Shown here: piece after piece, positions 34,582-44,170 of the stretch
How the letters are laid out: each line of letters begins with the position of its first letter
How positions within the stretch are numbered: the stretch's first letter is position 1
The notes under the pieces: model-generated
What the model was told of the DNA's origin: nothing
The model's database searches: none
The model's input: the letters and a program-made list of their open reading frames with translations, nothing else
Made by a program: the position numbers and the translations under genes
Assembly: GCA_030425925.1 (NCBI GenBank)
Contig: JAUHZO010000003.1
Span: 248,001 to 312,000, forward strand
DNA from: Alphaproteobacteria bacterium
Lineage (GTDB): Bacteria > Pseudomonadota > Alphaproteobacteria > Rhodobacterales > Rhodobacteraceae
Length of the DNA stretch: 64,000 nucleotides
Direction: 5' to 3'

Positions 34582-35286
34582 ATGTCCCGCACCCATCGTC
34601 TGTTCCAGCTCATGAGCGCCCTCAGGCGTCTGCCCAGCCCGGTCACCGCCACGGTGCTGGCGCAGGAAACCGGCGTATCGTTGCGCACGCTTTACCGCGA
34701 TATCGAGGCATTGCGCGGGCTTGGCGCGGTGATCGACGGGGCCGCCGGTTATGGCTACCGGCTGATCGAAGACGCGCACCTGCCGCCCCTGGGCTTTGAC
34801 GACGAAGAGCTGGAGGCGCTGTTTCTGGGCCTGCGAGAGGTCCGCGCGGTGGGCGACCCTGCGCTGGCCGCTGCGGCGGACGGCGCGCTGGCCAAGCTGC
34901 GCGCACGTTTGCCCGAACGGCAGGCGCACCGGTTGCGCCATGCCGTGCTGAGCGCGCACCGCTTTGTGCCGCCCCCGGCCCCGACCATCGACCCCCGCGC
35001 CCTGCGCCGGGCCGCGTGGGCGGAAGACGAGATCGCGTTCGACTATACCGACAAGTCCGGCGCCCCGACGCGCCGCACCGCCTGGCCGCTGTCGATCATG
35101 CTGTTCGAGCAAAGCCACTGCCTTCTGGCATGGTGCCTGCTGCGCGACGACCACCGTGCCTTCCGGCTGGACCGAATGACCGGGCTGGCGCTGACCGGCG
35201 CATCTTTCCGGCCCCGCCGCGTGCCGTTGCTGCGGGCCTATCTGGACCAGGTCGCAACGGCAGGAAATCGCGTTCCGGGCGCTTGA
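34582..35286 (+). CDS. YafY-type HTH and WYL domain regulator
   Basis: This is a 234-residue protein. The N-terminal winged helix-turn-helix (RLFQLMSALRRLPSPVTATVLAQETGVSLRTLYRDIEAL) is followed by a WYL-type domain (about 135-200), with CLLRDDHRAFRLDRM as the C-terminal strand pair. WYL domains bind nucleic acids or small ligands and regulate stress and defence genes, among others. It is divergent from the GST gene, which may be its target. Confidence 0.85.
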   Translation: MSRTHRLFQLMSALRRLPSPVTATVLAQETGVSLRTLYRDIEALRGLGAVIDGAAGYGYRLIEDAHLPPLGFDDEELEALFLGLREVRAVGDPALAAAADGALAKLRARLPERQAHRLRHAVLSAHRFVPPPAPTIDPRALRRAAWAEDEIAFDYTDKSGAPTRRTAWPLSIMLFEQSHCLLAWCLLRDDHRAFRLDRMTGLALTGASFRPRRVPLLRAYLDQVATAGNRVPGA

Positions 35287-35353
35287 CCACTTCGCTTTTC
35301 CCGCCGGTCGCGGTACCCTGCAGCAAAACGACAATCGAGCAGCAGGACCCAAA

Positions 35354-36700
35354 ATGCCCCTTCGCATCCTTTGCGGCGCTTTCGTGACTCTGGTCCTTGC
35401 CCAGGCCGCTCTGGCCGGGGCGGTGGACCGGTCGCTGTTTCCCGTCGCCCGTCCCGGAACAGACGCGCCGGAAATCGTGGCGCGGGCCGCCACCGTGCTG
35501 ACCGTGGCACCCAGCCAGTCGCTCCGTCCTGCCCTGCGCCCCGCGGCGTTGCGCCCGGCCGAGACCGTCTCGCCCGCCACGCAGGCGGCGTTCGAGCGCT
35601 GGATTCGCGATTTCCGCCCGCGCGCGCTGGCCCGGGGTATTCGCGGCGACGTGTTCGACCGCGCATTTCGCGGCGTGCGCTATGATCCCGAGGTGGTCCG
35701 ACGCGACAAGACGCAATCCGAATTCACCAAGACGCTGTGGCAGTATCTCGACAGCGCCGTGTCGGACAGCCGGATCGAAACCGGGCGCGAGATGCTGCGC
35801 CGGCACAAGACGCTGCTGGACGGGATCGAGGCGCGCTATGGCGTGGACCGTCAGGTGGTGGTAGCCGTCTGGGGAATGGAAACGGCCTATGGCAGCATCC
35901 GCGGCGACAAGCCCGTGATCGGGTCTATGGCCACGCTGGCCTTTGACGGGCGGCGGCGGTCGTTCTTTGAAAACCAGCTGGTGGCGGCGCTGACGATCCT
36001 GCAACGCGGCGACACCAGCCCCGCCAACATGACGGGCAGTTGGGCGGGGGCGATGGGGCACACGCAGTTCATGCCCACCTCGTTCGAGGCGCTGGCGGTG
36101 GATTACACCGGAGACGGGCGGCGCGATATCTGGGGCGACAATCCCGCCGACGCGCTGGCCTCGACCGCGAACTACCTGCGCAAGAGCGGATGGATCCGGG
36201 GCATGCCCTGGGGGGTGGAGGTCAAGCTGCCGCGCGGCTTCGATTACGCCCTGGCCCGGCGTGACGTGCAGAAGATGCCCAGCGACTGGGCCCGGCTGGG
36301 CGTGACCGACATGGACGGGCGCGCGGTGCCCGATCATGGCGTCGCCTCGGTGCTGGTCCCGGCGGGCCACCAGGGCGCGGCCTTTCTGATCTTTCGCAAC
36401 TACCGCGCCATCGAGCGCTACAACGCCGCCGACGCCTATGTCATCGGGGTGGGGCACCTGTCGGACCGGCTGATCGGCCGCCCGCCGATCCGGTCCGGCT
36501 GGCCACGCGATGCCCGCGCGCTGAGCTTTGCCGAACGCAAGGAGCTGCAGCGCCGCCTGACGGCGCGGGGCTTTGCCACACGCGGCGTCGACGGGCGGAT
36601 CGGCCCGAACACCGTCACCGCGCTCAGGGCCTATCAGCGCGCCGCAGGGCTGGTGCCCGACGGATATGCCTCGCTGGAGCTGTTGCAGCGGCTGCGCTGA
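35354..36700 (+). CDS. lytic murein transglycosylase with peptidoglycan-binding domain
   Basis: This is a 448-residue protein with a signal peptide (about residues 1-21, ending AALAG). The MltB-type catalytic domain has VWGMETAYGSIRGDK, where Glu is the catalytic acid, and GSWAGAMGHTQFMPTSF. A C-terminal PG_binding_1 domain follows (RLTARGFATRGVDGRIGPNTVTALRAYQ). It cleaves the glycan strands of murein in the periplasm. The ATG follows AGCAGGACCC. Confidence 0.93.
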   Translation: MPLRILCGAFVTLVLAQAALAGAVDRSLFPVARPGTDAPEIVARAATVLTVAPSQSLRPALRPAALRPAETVSPATQAAFERWIRDFRPRALARGIRGDVFDRAFRGVRYDPEVVRRDKTQSEFTKTLWQYLDSAVSDSRIETGREMLRRHKTLLDGIEARYGVDRQVVVAVWGMETAYGSIRGDKPVIGSMATLAFDGRRRSFFENQLVAALTILQRGDTSPANMTGSWAGAMGHTQFMPTSFEALAVDYTGDGRRDIWGDNPADALASTANYLRKSGWIRGMPWGVEVKLPRGFDYALARRDVQKMPSDWARLGVTDMDGRAVPDHGVASVLVPAGHQGAAFLIFRNYRAIERYNAADAYVIGVGHLSDRLIGRPPIRSGWPRDARALSFAERKELQRRLTARGFATRGVDGRIGPNTVTALRAYQRAAGLVPDGYASLELLQRLR

Positions 36701-36712
36701 AGCGCGCAGCCC

Positions 36713-37189
36713 CTAGCGCCGCCCTTTCGACGCCTCGCAGGCCTCTCCCGCCATGCAGCGGCGCGCCTGCTCCAGCTGTGCCTTTGTGGGCTGGGGGAAC
36801 AGAAGGCTTCCGCAGGGACCGGCAATCGCCACGTGGCCGCCGGCCTCCTTCCGCAGAAACGCCAGATAGGGCATCCCGTCCCGCGCCCCGCCGCACCAGG
36901 GGCCAAAGCACGCGATCCTCAGCGTGACCGGCGTGTCGAACGGGCGCGTGAACCCCTGGGGCGTCAGCGATTGCCCGGTCAGGCGGGCCGGAATGTCGGC
37001 CCCCTCGGGATCGGGTGACTTGCCGGCAGGCAGGCGGCGTTCGTCGAATCCGAGCGTTCCGGTGACGACGATCCAGACATCCTCGGACGCCTCGGCCTGC
37101 GCATAGGCGCGCGCAACATCGGGGCGCAGACAGCTGAGCGCCCAGCCGGGAGAGGCCGCAAGGATCAGGACAAGCGACAGCCAGCGCAT
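36713..37189 (-). CDS. secreted hypothetical protein
   Basis: This is a 158-residue protein with an N-terminal signal sequence ([19 protein letters not shown]). The mature part has Cys pairs (CLRP, CFGPWCGG, CGS, CMAGEAC) that could form disulfides, and a single beta-rich domain beginning DVWIVVTGTL. Family not recognised. Its ATG overlaps the stop of rppH (ATGA). Confidence 0.65.
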   Translation of the reverse strand: MRWLSLVLILAASPGWALSCLRPDVARAYAQAEASEDVWIVVTGTLGFDERRLPAGKSPDPEGADIPARLTGQSLTPQGFTRPFDTPVTLRIACFGPWCGGARDGMPYLAFLRKEAGGHVAIAGPCGSLLFPQPTKAQLEQARRCMAGEACEASKGRR

Positions 37190-37674
37190 CACAGATGCGC
37201 CCGGAACTGGTCGATGACCCGGGCATAGACCTCGCGCTTGAACGGGACGATCTGCGCCAGCACCTCGTCGACCGGCAGCCAGCGCCATTCCGAAAACTCC
37301 TGATGGTCGTCGGCGTCCAGCTGCACCTGGTCGTCGCGGCCATGAAAGCGCAACAGGAACCATTTCTGCTGCTGGCCCCGGTACCGCCCCTTCCAGATCC
37401 GCGGCACGATGTCATGCGGCAGGTCATAGGCGATCCAGCCGTCGGTCTCCGCCTCGACGGTGACCAGATCGGCGCTGAGCCCGGTTTCCTCGCGCAATTC
37501 GCGCAGGGCGGCGGCGCGGGGGTCTTCGCCCTTGTCGATGCCGCCCTGCGGCATCTGCCAGGCCGGCACGTCGCTGTCGGTGCGCTGACCGACAAAGACA
37601 TGGCCGTCAGCATTGGCCAGCATCACGCCCACGCACGGGCGGTAGGGAAGCGCTGCGATATCATCCGGTGTCAT
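37189..37674 (-). CDS. rppH: RNA pyrophosphohydrolase (Nudix)
   Basis: This 161-residue Nudix enzyme removes pyrophosphate from the 5' end of mRNA and so starts decay. The Nudix box begins at [13 protein letters not shown] (residues 44 on) and ends [30 protein letters not shown] and WQMPQGG are typical of RppH/IalA. It is coupled by a four-base overlap to the secreted hypothetical gene downstream. Confidence 0.92.
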   Translation of the reverse strand: MTPDDIAALPYRPCVGVMLANADGHVFVGQRTDSDVPAWQMPQGGIDKGEDPRAAALRELREETGLSADLVTVEAETDGWIAYDLPHDIVPRIWKGRYRGQQQKWFLLRFHGRDDQVQLDADDHQEFSEWRWLPVDEVLAQIVPFKREVYARVIDQFRAHL

Positions 37675-37840
37675 AGTCTGCCTCGTCTTTTGCCTGTCAC
37701 GCTATCCCTTTGCGCCATACCCCGCCAGCCCTCTGGCATGGGACGATTGCCCATCGGCGGCGGCATGAGTCTTGCAGCTTTCCGCCACATCCAGATGCGC
37801 CAAATACGCACCCCTCAAGCTGTCAGATCGCGGTGACCCA

Positions 37841-39148
37841 ATGAAGATTGCCTATGTCCTTAACACGTATCCAAGCCCCTCGCACAGCTTCATCCGGCGC
37901 GAGATCGTCGCGCTGGAAAAGCACATGGATGTCGCGCGGATCGCCATGCGCCGCCCCGGCGGCACCGACCCCGATCCGCAGAACCGGACCGAAGCGGACA
38001 AGACGACCTTTGTACTGGAGCGTGGCAAGGCAAAGCTGATGGCCACCGCCCTGGGGCAGGCGCTGCGGCGTCCCGTCGCCATGGCGAAGGCGGTGCGGCT
38101 GGCGCTGTCCTGCGGTCTGACGGCGGGAGAAAAGCTGCGCCACCTGCTTTACCTGGCCGAGGCCTGCACCGTGGTCCGGCTGTGCGAGGTGGCCGACGCC
38201 GATCACATCCACGCCCATTTCGGCACCAACGCCTCTGCCATCGCCATGCTGGCCAGCGCGCTGAGCGATCTGCCCTACAGCTTCACCGTGCACGGCCCCG
38301 AGGAATTCGACCGTCAGGAATCGCTGTCGCTGGGGGTCAAGACCTCCCGGGCGGCCTTTGCCGCCACGGTCAGCAGCTATGGCCGCAGCCAGCTGATGCG
38401 CTGGACCGACCGCCATGACTGGCCGCGGATCAAGGTGGTGCATTGCGGGATCGTGCCCGCCAAGCATGCCGACAGCACCCCGGTGCCCCGGGTCGAGAAC
38501 GGAGCCCTGCGCCTGTTGTGCATCGGCCGCTTCGTCGAACAGAAGGGCCACGGGATCCTGGTCGAGGCGCTGGCGCGCTGCGTCGCGGATCAGCCAGGTG
38601 TAAGCGTGACATTCCTGGGCGATGGCCCGATGCGCGGCGATCTCGAAGCGGCGGTGGCAGAGGCCGGACTGCAGGACAATGTCCGCTTTGCAGGCTGGGT
38701 GAACCAGGACACCGTGCGCCGCATGCTGGACGACAGCCACGGCCTGGTGCTGCCCAGCTTTGCCGAAGGTCTGCCGATGGTGGTGATGGAGGCGATGGCC
38801 TCGGCCCGCCCGGTCATTGCCACCAGGATCGCGGGGATCCCGGAACTGGTCAAGGATGGCGAAAGCGGTCTGCTGGTGCCCGCCGGCGACGCCGCGGCGC
38901 TGGCCGATGCGATGCTGGCCCTGTCGCGCCTGCCCGATGGCGAGCTGCGCCGGATGGGTGCGGCGGCGCGGGCGCGGGTGATCGCCCGGCACGATATCGA
39001 CGCCATCGTCCGCGACCTGGCCGGTCACTTCATGCAGGCCGCCCTGCAGCGGCCCCGCCGCAAGGCAAAAAGCACGGCGGCCCCGCTTCTGGGGGCCGCC
39101 CCGGCCTTCAGGCTGGCGCTGTCCGCCTCACTGGGGACCAAGCGCTGA
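37841..39148 (+). CDS. GT4-family glycosyltransferase
   Basis: This is a 435-residue GT-B protein. YVLNTYPSPSHSFIRREI at the N-terminus and HAHFGTNASAIAMLA in the acceptor domain are followed by the C-terminal donor-binding domain with CIGRFVEQKGHGILVEA and PSFAEGLPMVVMEAMASARPVIAT (the E-x7-E-like motif). It probably adds a sugar to an exopolysaccharide or lipid-linked glycan. The start ATG has a weak upstream site. The C-terminal coding sequence contains the terminator of convergent ctpA and overlaps ctpA by 21 bases. Confidence 0.88.
   Translation: MKIAYVLNTYPSPSHSFIRREIVALEKHMDVARIAMRRPGGTDPDPQNRTEADKTTFVLERGKAKLMATALGQALRRPVAMAKAVRLALSCGLTAGEKLRHLLYLAEACTVVRLCEVADADHIHAHFGTNASAIAMLASALSDLPYSFTVHGPEEFDRQESLSLGVKTSRAAFAATVSSYGRSQLMRWTDRHDWPRIKVVHCGIVPAKHADSTPVPRVENGALRLLCIGRFVEQKGHGILVEALARCVADQPGVSVTFLGDGPMRGDLEAAVAEAGLQDNVRFAGWVNQDTVRRMLDDSHGLVLPSFAEGLPMVVMEAMASARPVIATRIAGIPELVKDGESGLLVPAGDAAALADAMLALSRLPDGELRRMGAAARARVIARHDIDAIVRDLAGHFMQAALQRPRRKAKSTAAPLLGAAPAFRLALSASLGTKR
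39067..39100 (-). terminator. rho-independent terminator of ctpA
   Basis: On the minus strand the stem GGCGGCCCC/GGGGCCGCC (9 bp, 7-base loop) is followed by GTGC and five T. It lies 28 bases behind the ctpA stop, inside the last codons of the convergent glycosyltransferase. Confidence 0.7.
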
Positions 39149-40459
39149 CAGGCCCTTGAGGATGTCGATGGCATAGGCCAGCTGGTAATCCTCTTCCCGG
39201 AGCGCCGCAGCCGCTTCGGCCTTGGCACGGTCCGCCTCGATCTGGCGGATCTCGTCCTCGGTCAGGCTGTCATTGTCCAGGCTGCCGCGCAGATCGGCCT
39301 CCGAACGGCTGAAGCGATCGGTCTCTTCCTCGGCCTCTGCGTTCGGGTTGCGCCGGGGCTGTTCGACGATGATGTCGGGGCTTACGCCCAGCGCCTGGAT
39401 CGACCGGCCCGAGGGCGTGTAATAGCGCGCGGTGGTCAGCCGCATGGCACCGTCCCCGCGCAGCGGCATCACCGTCTGGACCGAGCCCTTGCCAAAGGAC
39501 TTGGTCCCCACAACGATGGCGCGGCGGTGATCCTGCAGCGCGCCCGCCACGATCTCCGAGGCCGAGGCCGACCCGCCATTGATCAGCACAACCACCGGCT
39601 TGCCGTTGGCCAGGTCGCCGGGCGTGGCGTTGAACCGCTCGCCATCGGCCGGATCACGGCCACGGGTCGAGACGATCTCGCCCTTTTCCAGGAACGCGTC
39701 CGACACCCGGATCGCCTGGGTCAGCAACCCGCCCGGATTGTTGCGCAGGTCCAGCACAAAGCCGTTCACGTTTTCCATGCCGCCCATTTCCGCGACCCGC
39801 TCGGCCAGGCCTTCGGAAAGGTTGGGATAGGTCTGGTCGTTGAAGGTGGTCACGCGCAGCACCACGGTGTCGCCCTCGATGCGCGAGCGGACGGCGGTCA
39901 GCTTGATGGTGTCGCGGATGATCGACACGTCGAACGGCTCGTCCACGCCTTCCCGTACCACGGTGATGAGGATCTCGGACCCGACCGGACCGCGCATCAG
40001 GTCGACGGCTTCGTCCAGCGTCAGGCCCAGCACCGATTCATTGTCCACATGGGTGATGAAATCCCCCGCCTCGATCCCGGCCTCGTCGGCGGGCGTGCCG
40101 TCGATGGGCGACACCACCTTGACGAAGCCGTCCTCCTGCGTGACCTCGATGCCCAGACCGCCGAATTCGCCGCGGGTCTGCACGCGCATGTCGGCAGCAT
40201 CGTCCGGCGGCAGGTAGGAGGAATGCGGATCGAGCGAGGTCAGCATGCCGTTGATCGCGGCCTCGATCAGGTCGGCCTCGTCCACCTCTTCGACATATTG
40301 CGCGCGGATGCGTTCAAAGATGTCGCCGAACAGGTCAAGCTGTTCATAGACATTGGTCGGCCGGTTCTGTTCCTGGGCCAGCAGCGGGCCGACAAACTGC
40401 GTTGTCGCCACGACACCGGCCAGGGTGCCGCCCAGTGCGGCCATCACGAATTTCTGCAT
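39128..40459 (-). CDS. ctpA: carboxy-terminal processing protease (S41)
   Basis: This is a 443-residue protease with an N-terminal signal/anchor (residues 1-29). A PDZ domain (GLGIEVTQEDGFVKVVSPIDGTPADEAGI) precedes the S41 catalytic domain with the Ser299-Lys324 dyad, from GGSASASE and GTKSFGKGSVQ; the 25-residue spacing is as in Prc. The acidic/Arg-rich C-terminal part ends near residue 443. It works in the cell envelope. It follows the EnvC-like gene by seven bases in the same direction, a common alphaproteobacterial pair that controls murein hydrolysis. Confidence 0.94.
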   Translation of the reverse strand: MQKFVMAALGGTLAGVVATTQFVGPLLAQEQNRPTNVYEQLDLFGDIFERIRAQYVEEVDEADLIEAAINGMLTSLDPHSSYLPPDDAADMRVQTRGEFGGLGIEVTQEDGFVKVVSPIDGTPADEAGIEAGDFITHVDNESVLGLTLDEAVDLMRGPVGSEILITVVREGVDEPFDVSIIRDTIKLTAVRSRIEGDTVVLRVTTFNDQTYPNLSEGLAERVAEMGGMENVNGFVLDLRNNPGGLLTQAIRVSDAFLEKGEIVSTRGRDPADGERFNATPGDLANGKPVVVLINGGSASASEIVAGALQDHRRAIVVGTKSFGKGSVQTVMPLRGDGAMRLTTARYYTPSGRSIQALGVSPDIIVEQPRRNPNAEAEEETDRFSRSEADLRGSLDNDSLTEDEIRQIEADRAKAEAAAALREEDYQLAYAIDILKGLSALGPQ

Positions 40460-40466
40460 CGATGGA

Positions 40467-41576
40467 TCATCCTTTGTCCGTTGCGAACCACGTCAGTGGA
40501 TCGACAGGCGCATCACCTTCTCTGACCTCTATATAGAGCGTTTCCGTCCGCCCGGCGCCAGCCCTTTCACCGGAAGGTGAAGCATCCTGTGCCGCGCCGC
40601 CCATCACGCCCACCGGGCTGCCGGCGGGCAGAACCTCGCCGATCTCGCCGAAACTGGCCTCCAGCCCCGCCAGAACGAACAGCAGCCCGGCCTGCGGTTC
40701 AAGGATCGAGACAAGCCCGTAATCCAGCAGCGGCCCGGTATACCGCAGCGTCGCGGCCACCGGCGTGGTCACCAGCGCCTGCGGCTCGGTGGCCACAACG
40801 AGGCCGGGGCGGGTCACCCCGGCGGCGTCGGCCTGCCCCGCCGCGCGCAGCACGACACCGCGCACCGGCAGCGGCAGCGCGCCTTTCCGCGCGTCGATGG
40901 CGGGCAGGTCCGACGGCACCTCGCCTTCGGCAATCGACGACAGCCCGCTGGCAAAGCCGTCCAGCGTTTCGGTGGCCGCGATCAGGATCGCGGTGCGCAC
41001 CGGGTCTTCGGTAAAACGGCGCGGCAGGTCGGTGCGGTCGGCGATGGCTTTGCTCAGTTCCGTCCGGGCGGTCTGGACGCCGCTCAGCCCCTCTTGCAGG
41101 CGCAACAGCGCAGCCTGCTGCAACTGGCGCAGCGCCGTGACCTCTTCGAGATCGGTTCGCAGATCGGCGGCCCGCGCCGCAAGCCCGGGCGTCACCGCCG
41201 CCACCAGCATGCCGGACCGGGCATTGGCCAGCGGCCCCTGCGGATGCAGGAGCGTCTGCGGCTGCGCCCGTCCGCCCATCGCGGCAAGAATGCCCAGAAG
41301 CTGGGCCACCTCCTGCTCTTGCGCGGCCAGCTTGCGCGCCAGTTCGGTTTCGCGGATCGTCGCCGCGCGCAGCCCCTCGCGCATCGCCGCGAGCCCGTCC
41401 TCGTAGGCGCGAACGGTGTCTGTCAGCGCCGCAACCCGGTCACGCGCCTCGTCTGCGGCATCCAGTTGCAGCGCGGCCTGTTCCAGCGCCCGCGCCGCGG
41501 CCCGGGCCGGAGCCCCGGCATCCTGCGCCGGCGCGGCCGTTGCCAGAAGGCAGAAGACAAGCGCCGCGCGGATCAC
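40467..41576 (-). CDS. EnvC-like murein hydrolase activator
   Basis: This is a 369-residue protein with a signal peptide (MIRAALVFCLLATAAPAQ). A long coiled-coil region covers about residues 25-190, and a C-terminal LytM/M23-like domain follows (GALPLPVRGVVLR..., GLVVATEPQALVTTPVAATLRYTG). The usual HxxxD and HxH zinc ligands are not visible, so it is probably non-catalytic and activates amidases during division, as EnvC does. The GTG start overlaps the gpmI stop. Confidence 0.85.
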   Translation of the reverse strand: MIRAALVFCLLATAAPAQDAGAPARAAARALEQAALQLDAADEARDRVAALTDTVRAYEDGLAAMREGLRAATIRETELARKLAAQEQEVAQLLGILAAMGGRAQPQTLLHPQGPLANARSGMLVAAVTPGLAARAADLRTDLEEVTALRQLQQAALLRLQEGLSGVQTARTELSKAIADRTDLPRRFTEDPVRTAILIAATETLDGFASGLSSIAEGEVPSDLPAIDARKGALPLPVRGVVLRAAGQADAAGVTRPGLVVATEPQALVTTPVAATLRYTGPLLDYGLVSILEPQAGLLFVLAGLEASFGEIGEVLPAGSPVGVMGGAAQDASPSGERAGAGRTETLYIEVREGDAPVDPLTWFATDKG

Positions 41577-43078
41577 GAGATCAGGCTCTTTCCCGTCATC
41601 TCTTCGGGCTGCGGCACCCCCATCAGCTGCAGAAGAGTCGGGGCCACATCCGCCAGCCGCCCGTCGCGCAACTGCGCCCCGTCAAGCCCGCCATAAAGGA
41701 TCACCGGCACCGGGTTCGTGGTATGCGCCGTGTGCGGCCCGCCGGTTGCCGGGTCCACCATGGTTTCGCAATTGCCGTGATCGGCAATGACCAGCATCGC
41801 TCCGCCCACCGTTTGCAGTTTCTCGACCACCTGCCCCAGCCCCTGATCGACCGCCTCGCAGGCCGCGATCGCCGCCTGCAGATCGCCGGTATGGCCCACC
41901 ATGTCGGGGTTGGCATAGTTCACCACGATCAGGTCATAGCCGCTGTCGATTGCGTTCAGGAACCGCTCCGTCACCTCGGCGGCGCTCATGTCCGGCTGCA
42001 TGTCATAGGTGGCGACCTTGGGGGAGGCGGGCATGAAGCGGTCTTCGCCCTGCTCCGGCTCTTCCTTGCCGCCATTCAGGAAGAAGGTGACATGCGGGTA
42101 TTTCTCGGTCTCCGCCAGACGGAACTGGGTCAGCCCTTGTCTGGCCACCCATTCGCCCAGCGTGTTGACGATCTCGCGCTTGGGGTAGGCGGTGGTCATG
42201 TAGGTGCTGTGCGTCTCGGAATATTCGACCATGCCCAGGAGGGCCGATAGCGGCCTTTGCGTCCGGTCGAACCCGTCGAAACCCGGGTCGCCGATGGCCG
42301 ACAGGATTTCGCGCGCGCGGTCGGCGCGGAAGTTGATGAAAAAGACGCCATCGCCGTCTTTCACGCCCGCGTAGCCCTCGATCACGAAGGGTTCGATGAA
42401 TTCGTCCCCCACGTCGCTGGCATGGCTGGCCGCGATCCCGGTTTGCGCATCCTTCTGTGCAGGCCCGTCGCCCTCGATGATCGCGCGATAGGCCTTTTCC
42501 ACCCGCTCCCAACGGTTGTCGCGGTCCATGGCGTAGTACCGGCCCGAGACGGAGGCGATCTGCGCCCCCTCGGGCAGGGCCTGCTCGAACGCGGCCACCT
42601 GCTCGGCGGCGCAGCGGGGCGCGACATCGCGGCCGTCGGTGATGACATGGACCTGCACGCGCAGGCCCCGGTCGGTCAGGAGCCTGGCCGCGGCAAGGAT
42701 GTGATCGACATGGGCATGCACGCCGCCATCCGAGGTCAGCCCGATCAGGTGCGCCACCCCCTGCGCATCGCTGACCGTCTTGCAGAAGTCGAGGATCGCG
42801 CCGTTTTCGAAAAAGCTTCCGTCCTCGATGGCCAGGTCGATCTGTCCCAGATCCATCGCCACCACGCGGCCTGCGCCGATATTGGTGTGCCCCACCTCCG
42901 AGTTGCCCATCTGCCCGGTGGGCAGGCCCACATCGGGTCCGTGGGTGATCAGTGTGGCATGCGGGCAGGTTTCGGTCAGCCGGTCCATGGTGGGCGTCGA
43001 CGCAAGAAAAGGCGCGTTGGCCCGGGTGTCGTCGGACAGGCCCCAGCCGTCGAGAATGCAGAGGATAACGGGCTTCAT
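41573..43078 (-). CDS. gpmI: 2,3-bisphosphoglycerate-independent phosphoglycerate mutase
   Basis: This 501-residue member of the alkaline-phosphatase superfamily interconverts 3- and 2-phosphoglycerate. LCILDGWGLSDD holds the first metal ligand, GNSEVGHTNIGAGRVV carries the phosphorylated Ser, and VIADHGNCETMVD gives the C-terminal metal ligands. AGGAG lies seven bases before the ATG. It is the first gene of the gpmI-envC-ctpA unit. Confidence 0.95.
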   Translation of the reverse strand: MKPVILCILDGWGLSDDTRANAPFLASTPTMDRLTETCPHATLITHGPDVGLPTGQMGNSEVGHTNIGAGRVVAMDLGQIDLAIEDGSFFENGAILDFCKTVSDAQGVAHLIGLTSDGGVHAHVDHILAAARLLTDRGLRVQVHVITDGRDVAPRCAAEQVAAFEQALPEGAQIASVSGRYYAMDRDNRWERVEKAYRAIIEGDGPAQKDAQTGIAASHASDVGDEFIEPFVIEGYAGVKDGDGVFFINFRADRAREILSAIGDPGFDGFDRTQRPLSALLGMVEYSETHSTYMTTAYPKREIVNTLGEWVARQGLTQFRLAETEKYPHVTFFLNGGKEEPEQGEDRFMPASPKVATYDMQPDMSAAEVTERFLNAIDSGYDLIVVNYANPDMVGHTGDLQAAIAACEAVDQGLGQVVEKLQTVGGAMLVIADHGNCETMVDPATGGPHTAHTTNPVPVILYGGLDGAQLRDGRLADVAPTLLQLMGVPQPEEMTGKSLIS

Positions 43079-43221
43079 CGTGGTCTCCTGACGCGTTCGG
43101 GCCGGGTGTAACAGGTGGTGCGCGGGATGTGGAGGGGGCGCGGATCGTCCGATTTCGCGTGGCGGCGGCGGCGCGACGCGTTATGTGTCGGTGAACGCCG
43201 CTGTGTACCCGGAGACTTTCG

Positions 43222-43959
43222 ATGCGCCTTGCCTCCTGCCTCACCGCCCTTGCGACCCTGAGCGCGGCCTTCCCCGTTGCCACTGCAGCGGATGTCGCGT
43301 TGCGGTTCGAACTGGGGGCGGGCATCGGCACATCGCCCGCCTATGAAGGCTCGGACGAATACACGGTCGGGCCCAAAGTTGGCGGCAGCATCAGCCGGCT
43401 GAACTACTGGTTCCTCAACATCGACCGGGGCGACGGGCTGGGCTTTGGCATCGGCCCGTCAATCCGCGTCCTGGCCGAGCGCGACGACGCAGATTACGCC
43501 CGCCTGACAGGCATCGACGACGTGGATGCGGCGTTCGAACTGGGCGTGCGGATGTCCTATCGCTGGGAACAGGCCGAGATCTTTGGCGCGCTGCGCGGCG
43601 GTGTGACGGGGCATGAAGGCATGGTGATGGACCTGGGCGCCGACGGCTTCCTTGCGCTTGGCCCGCAGACGGAACTGCGCGTCGGCCCGCGCCTGCGCTT
43701 CGCGGACGACACCTATGCCGACACCTATTTCGACGTCCCCACGGGCGCGCGCCTGGCCGCCTACGACGCCGATGGCGGACTCTATTCCGCCGGTCTGGAA
43801 ATGTCGCTGCGCCACGATTTCAACGAGTCCTGGGGCATCGAGGGGACAGTGGGCTGGAGCCGCCTGACCGGCTCCATCGGCGACTCCCCAGTGGTGCAGA
43901 CGCGCGACCAGGGACGCGTGGGCGTGCTGCTGATCCGGTCGTTTGATTGGGCATGGTGA
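43222..43959 (+). CDS. MipA/OmpV family outer-membrane protein
   Basis: This is a 245-residue protein with a signal peptide ending around residue 22 (ATAAD). The rest consists of alternating amphipathic strands typical of a beta-barrel, with the opening GAGIGTSPAYEGSDEYTVGPKVGG that marks MipA/OmpV proteins. The end FDWAW is aromatic, as expected for outer-membrane assembly. It is a scaffold or porin-like protein. GGAG lies eight bases before the ATG. Confidence 0.88.
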   Translation: MRLASCLTALATLSAAFPVATAADVALRFELGAGIGTSPAYEGSDEYTVGPKVGGSISRLNYWFLNIDRGDGLGFGIGPSIRVLAERDDADYARLTGIDDVDAAFELGVRMSYRWEQAEIFGALRGGVTGHEGMVMDLGADGFLALGPQTELRVGPRLRFADDTYADTYFDVPTGARLAAYDADGGLYSAGLEMSLRHDFNESWGIEGTVGWSRLTGSIGDSPVVQTRDQGRVGVLLIRSFDWAW

Positions 43960-43978
43960 GGGGGAAGAAAGAGCGACA

Positions 43979-44170
43979 TCAATTTGAACTCGTCCAAAGT
44001 GCGGAAAACTGAGTACGCTTGTTCATGGGAAGCAGAAAGAGCCCGTTCTTGTTGTTCTTTCTTTGAACTACGATTTTGTCCCATTGCCACATGATGGTTG
44101 CAGCCTGTTCGGTAACCCTTTGCTTCTCAACCGCTGGTGCAAGGTAAAAGATCACCACACCTGAGTTAAG
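43979..44170 (-). pseudogene. possible 3' fragment of an unknown gene
   Basis: On the minus strand an open frame ends at 43979 with a product tail such as VTEQAATIMWQWDKIVVQRKNN. It matches nothing I know. Base composition is clearly less GC-rich than the neighbours, and the transposase remnant adjoins it, so it may be a gene cut by an insertion. Support is weak. Confidence 0.25.

Noticed and set aside
41573-43331. Frames in other phases over gpmI (442 and 284 codons)
   Set aside because: They lack domain features and conflict with the certain gpmI gene and its overlap with the EnvC-like gene.
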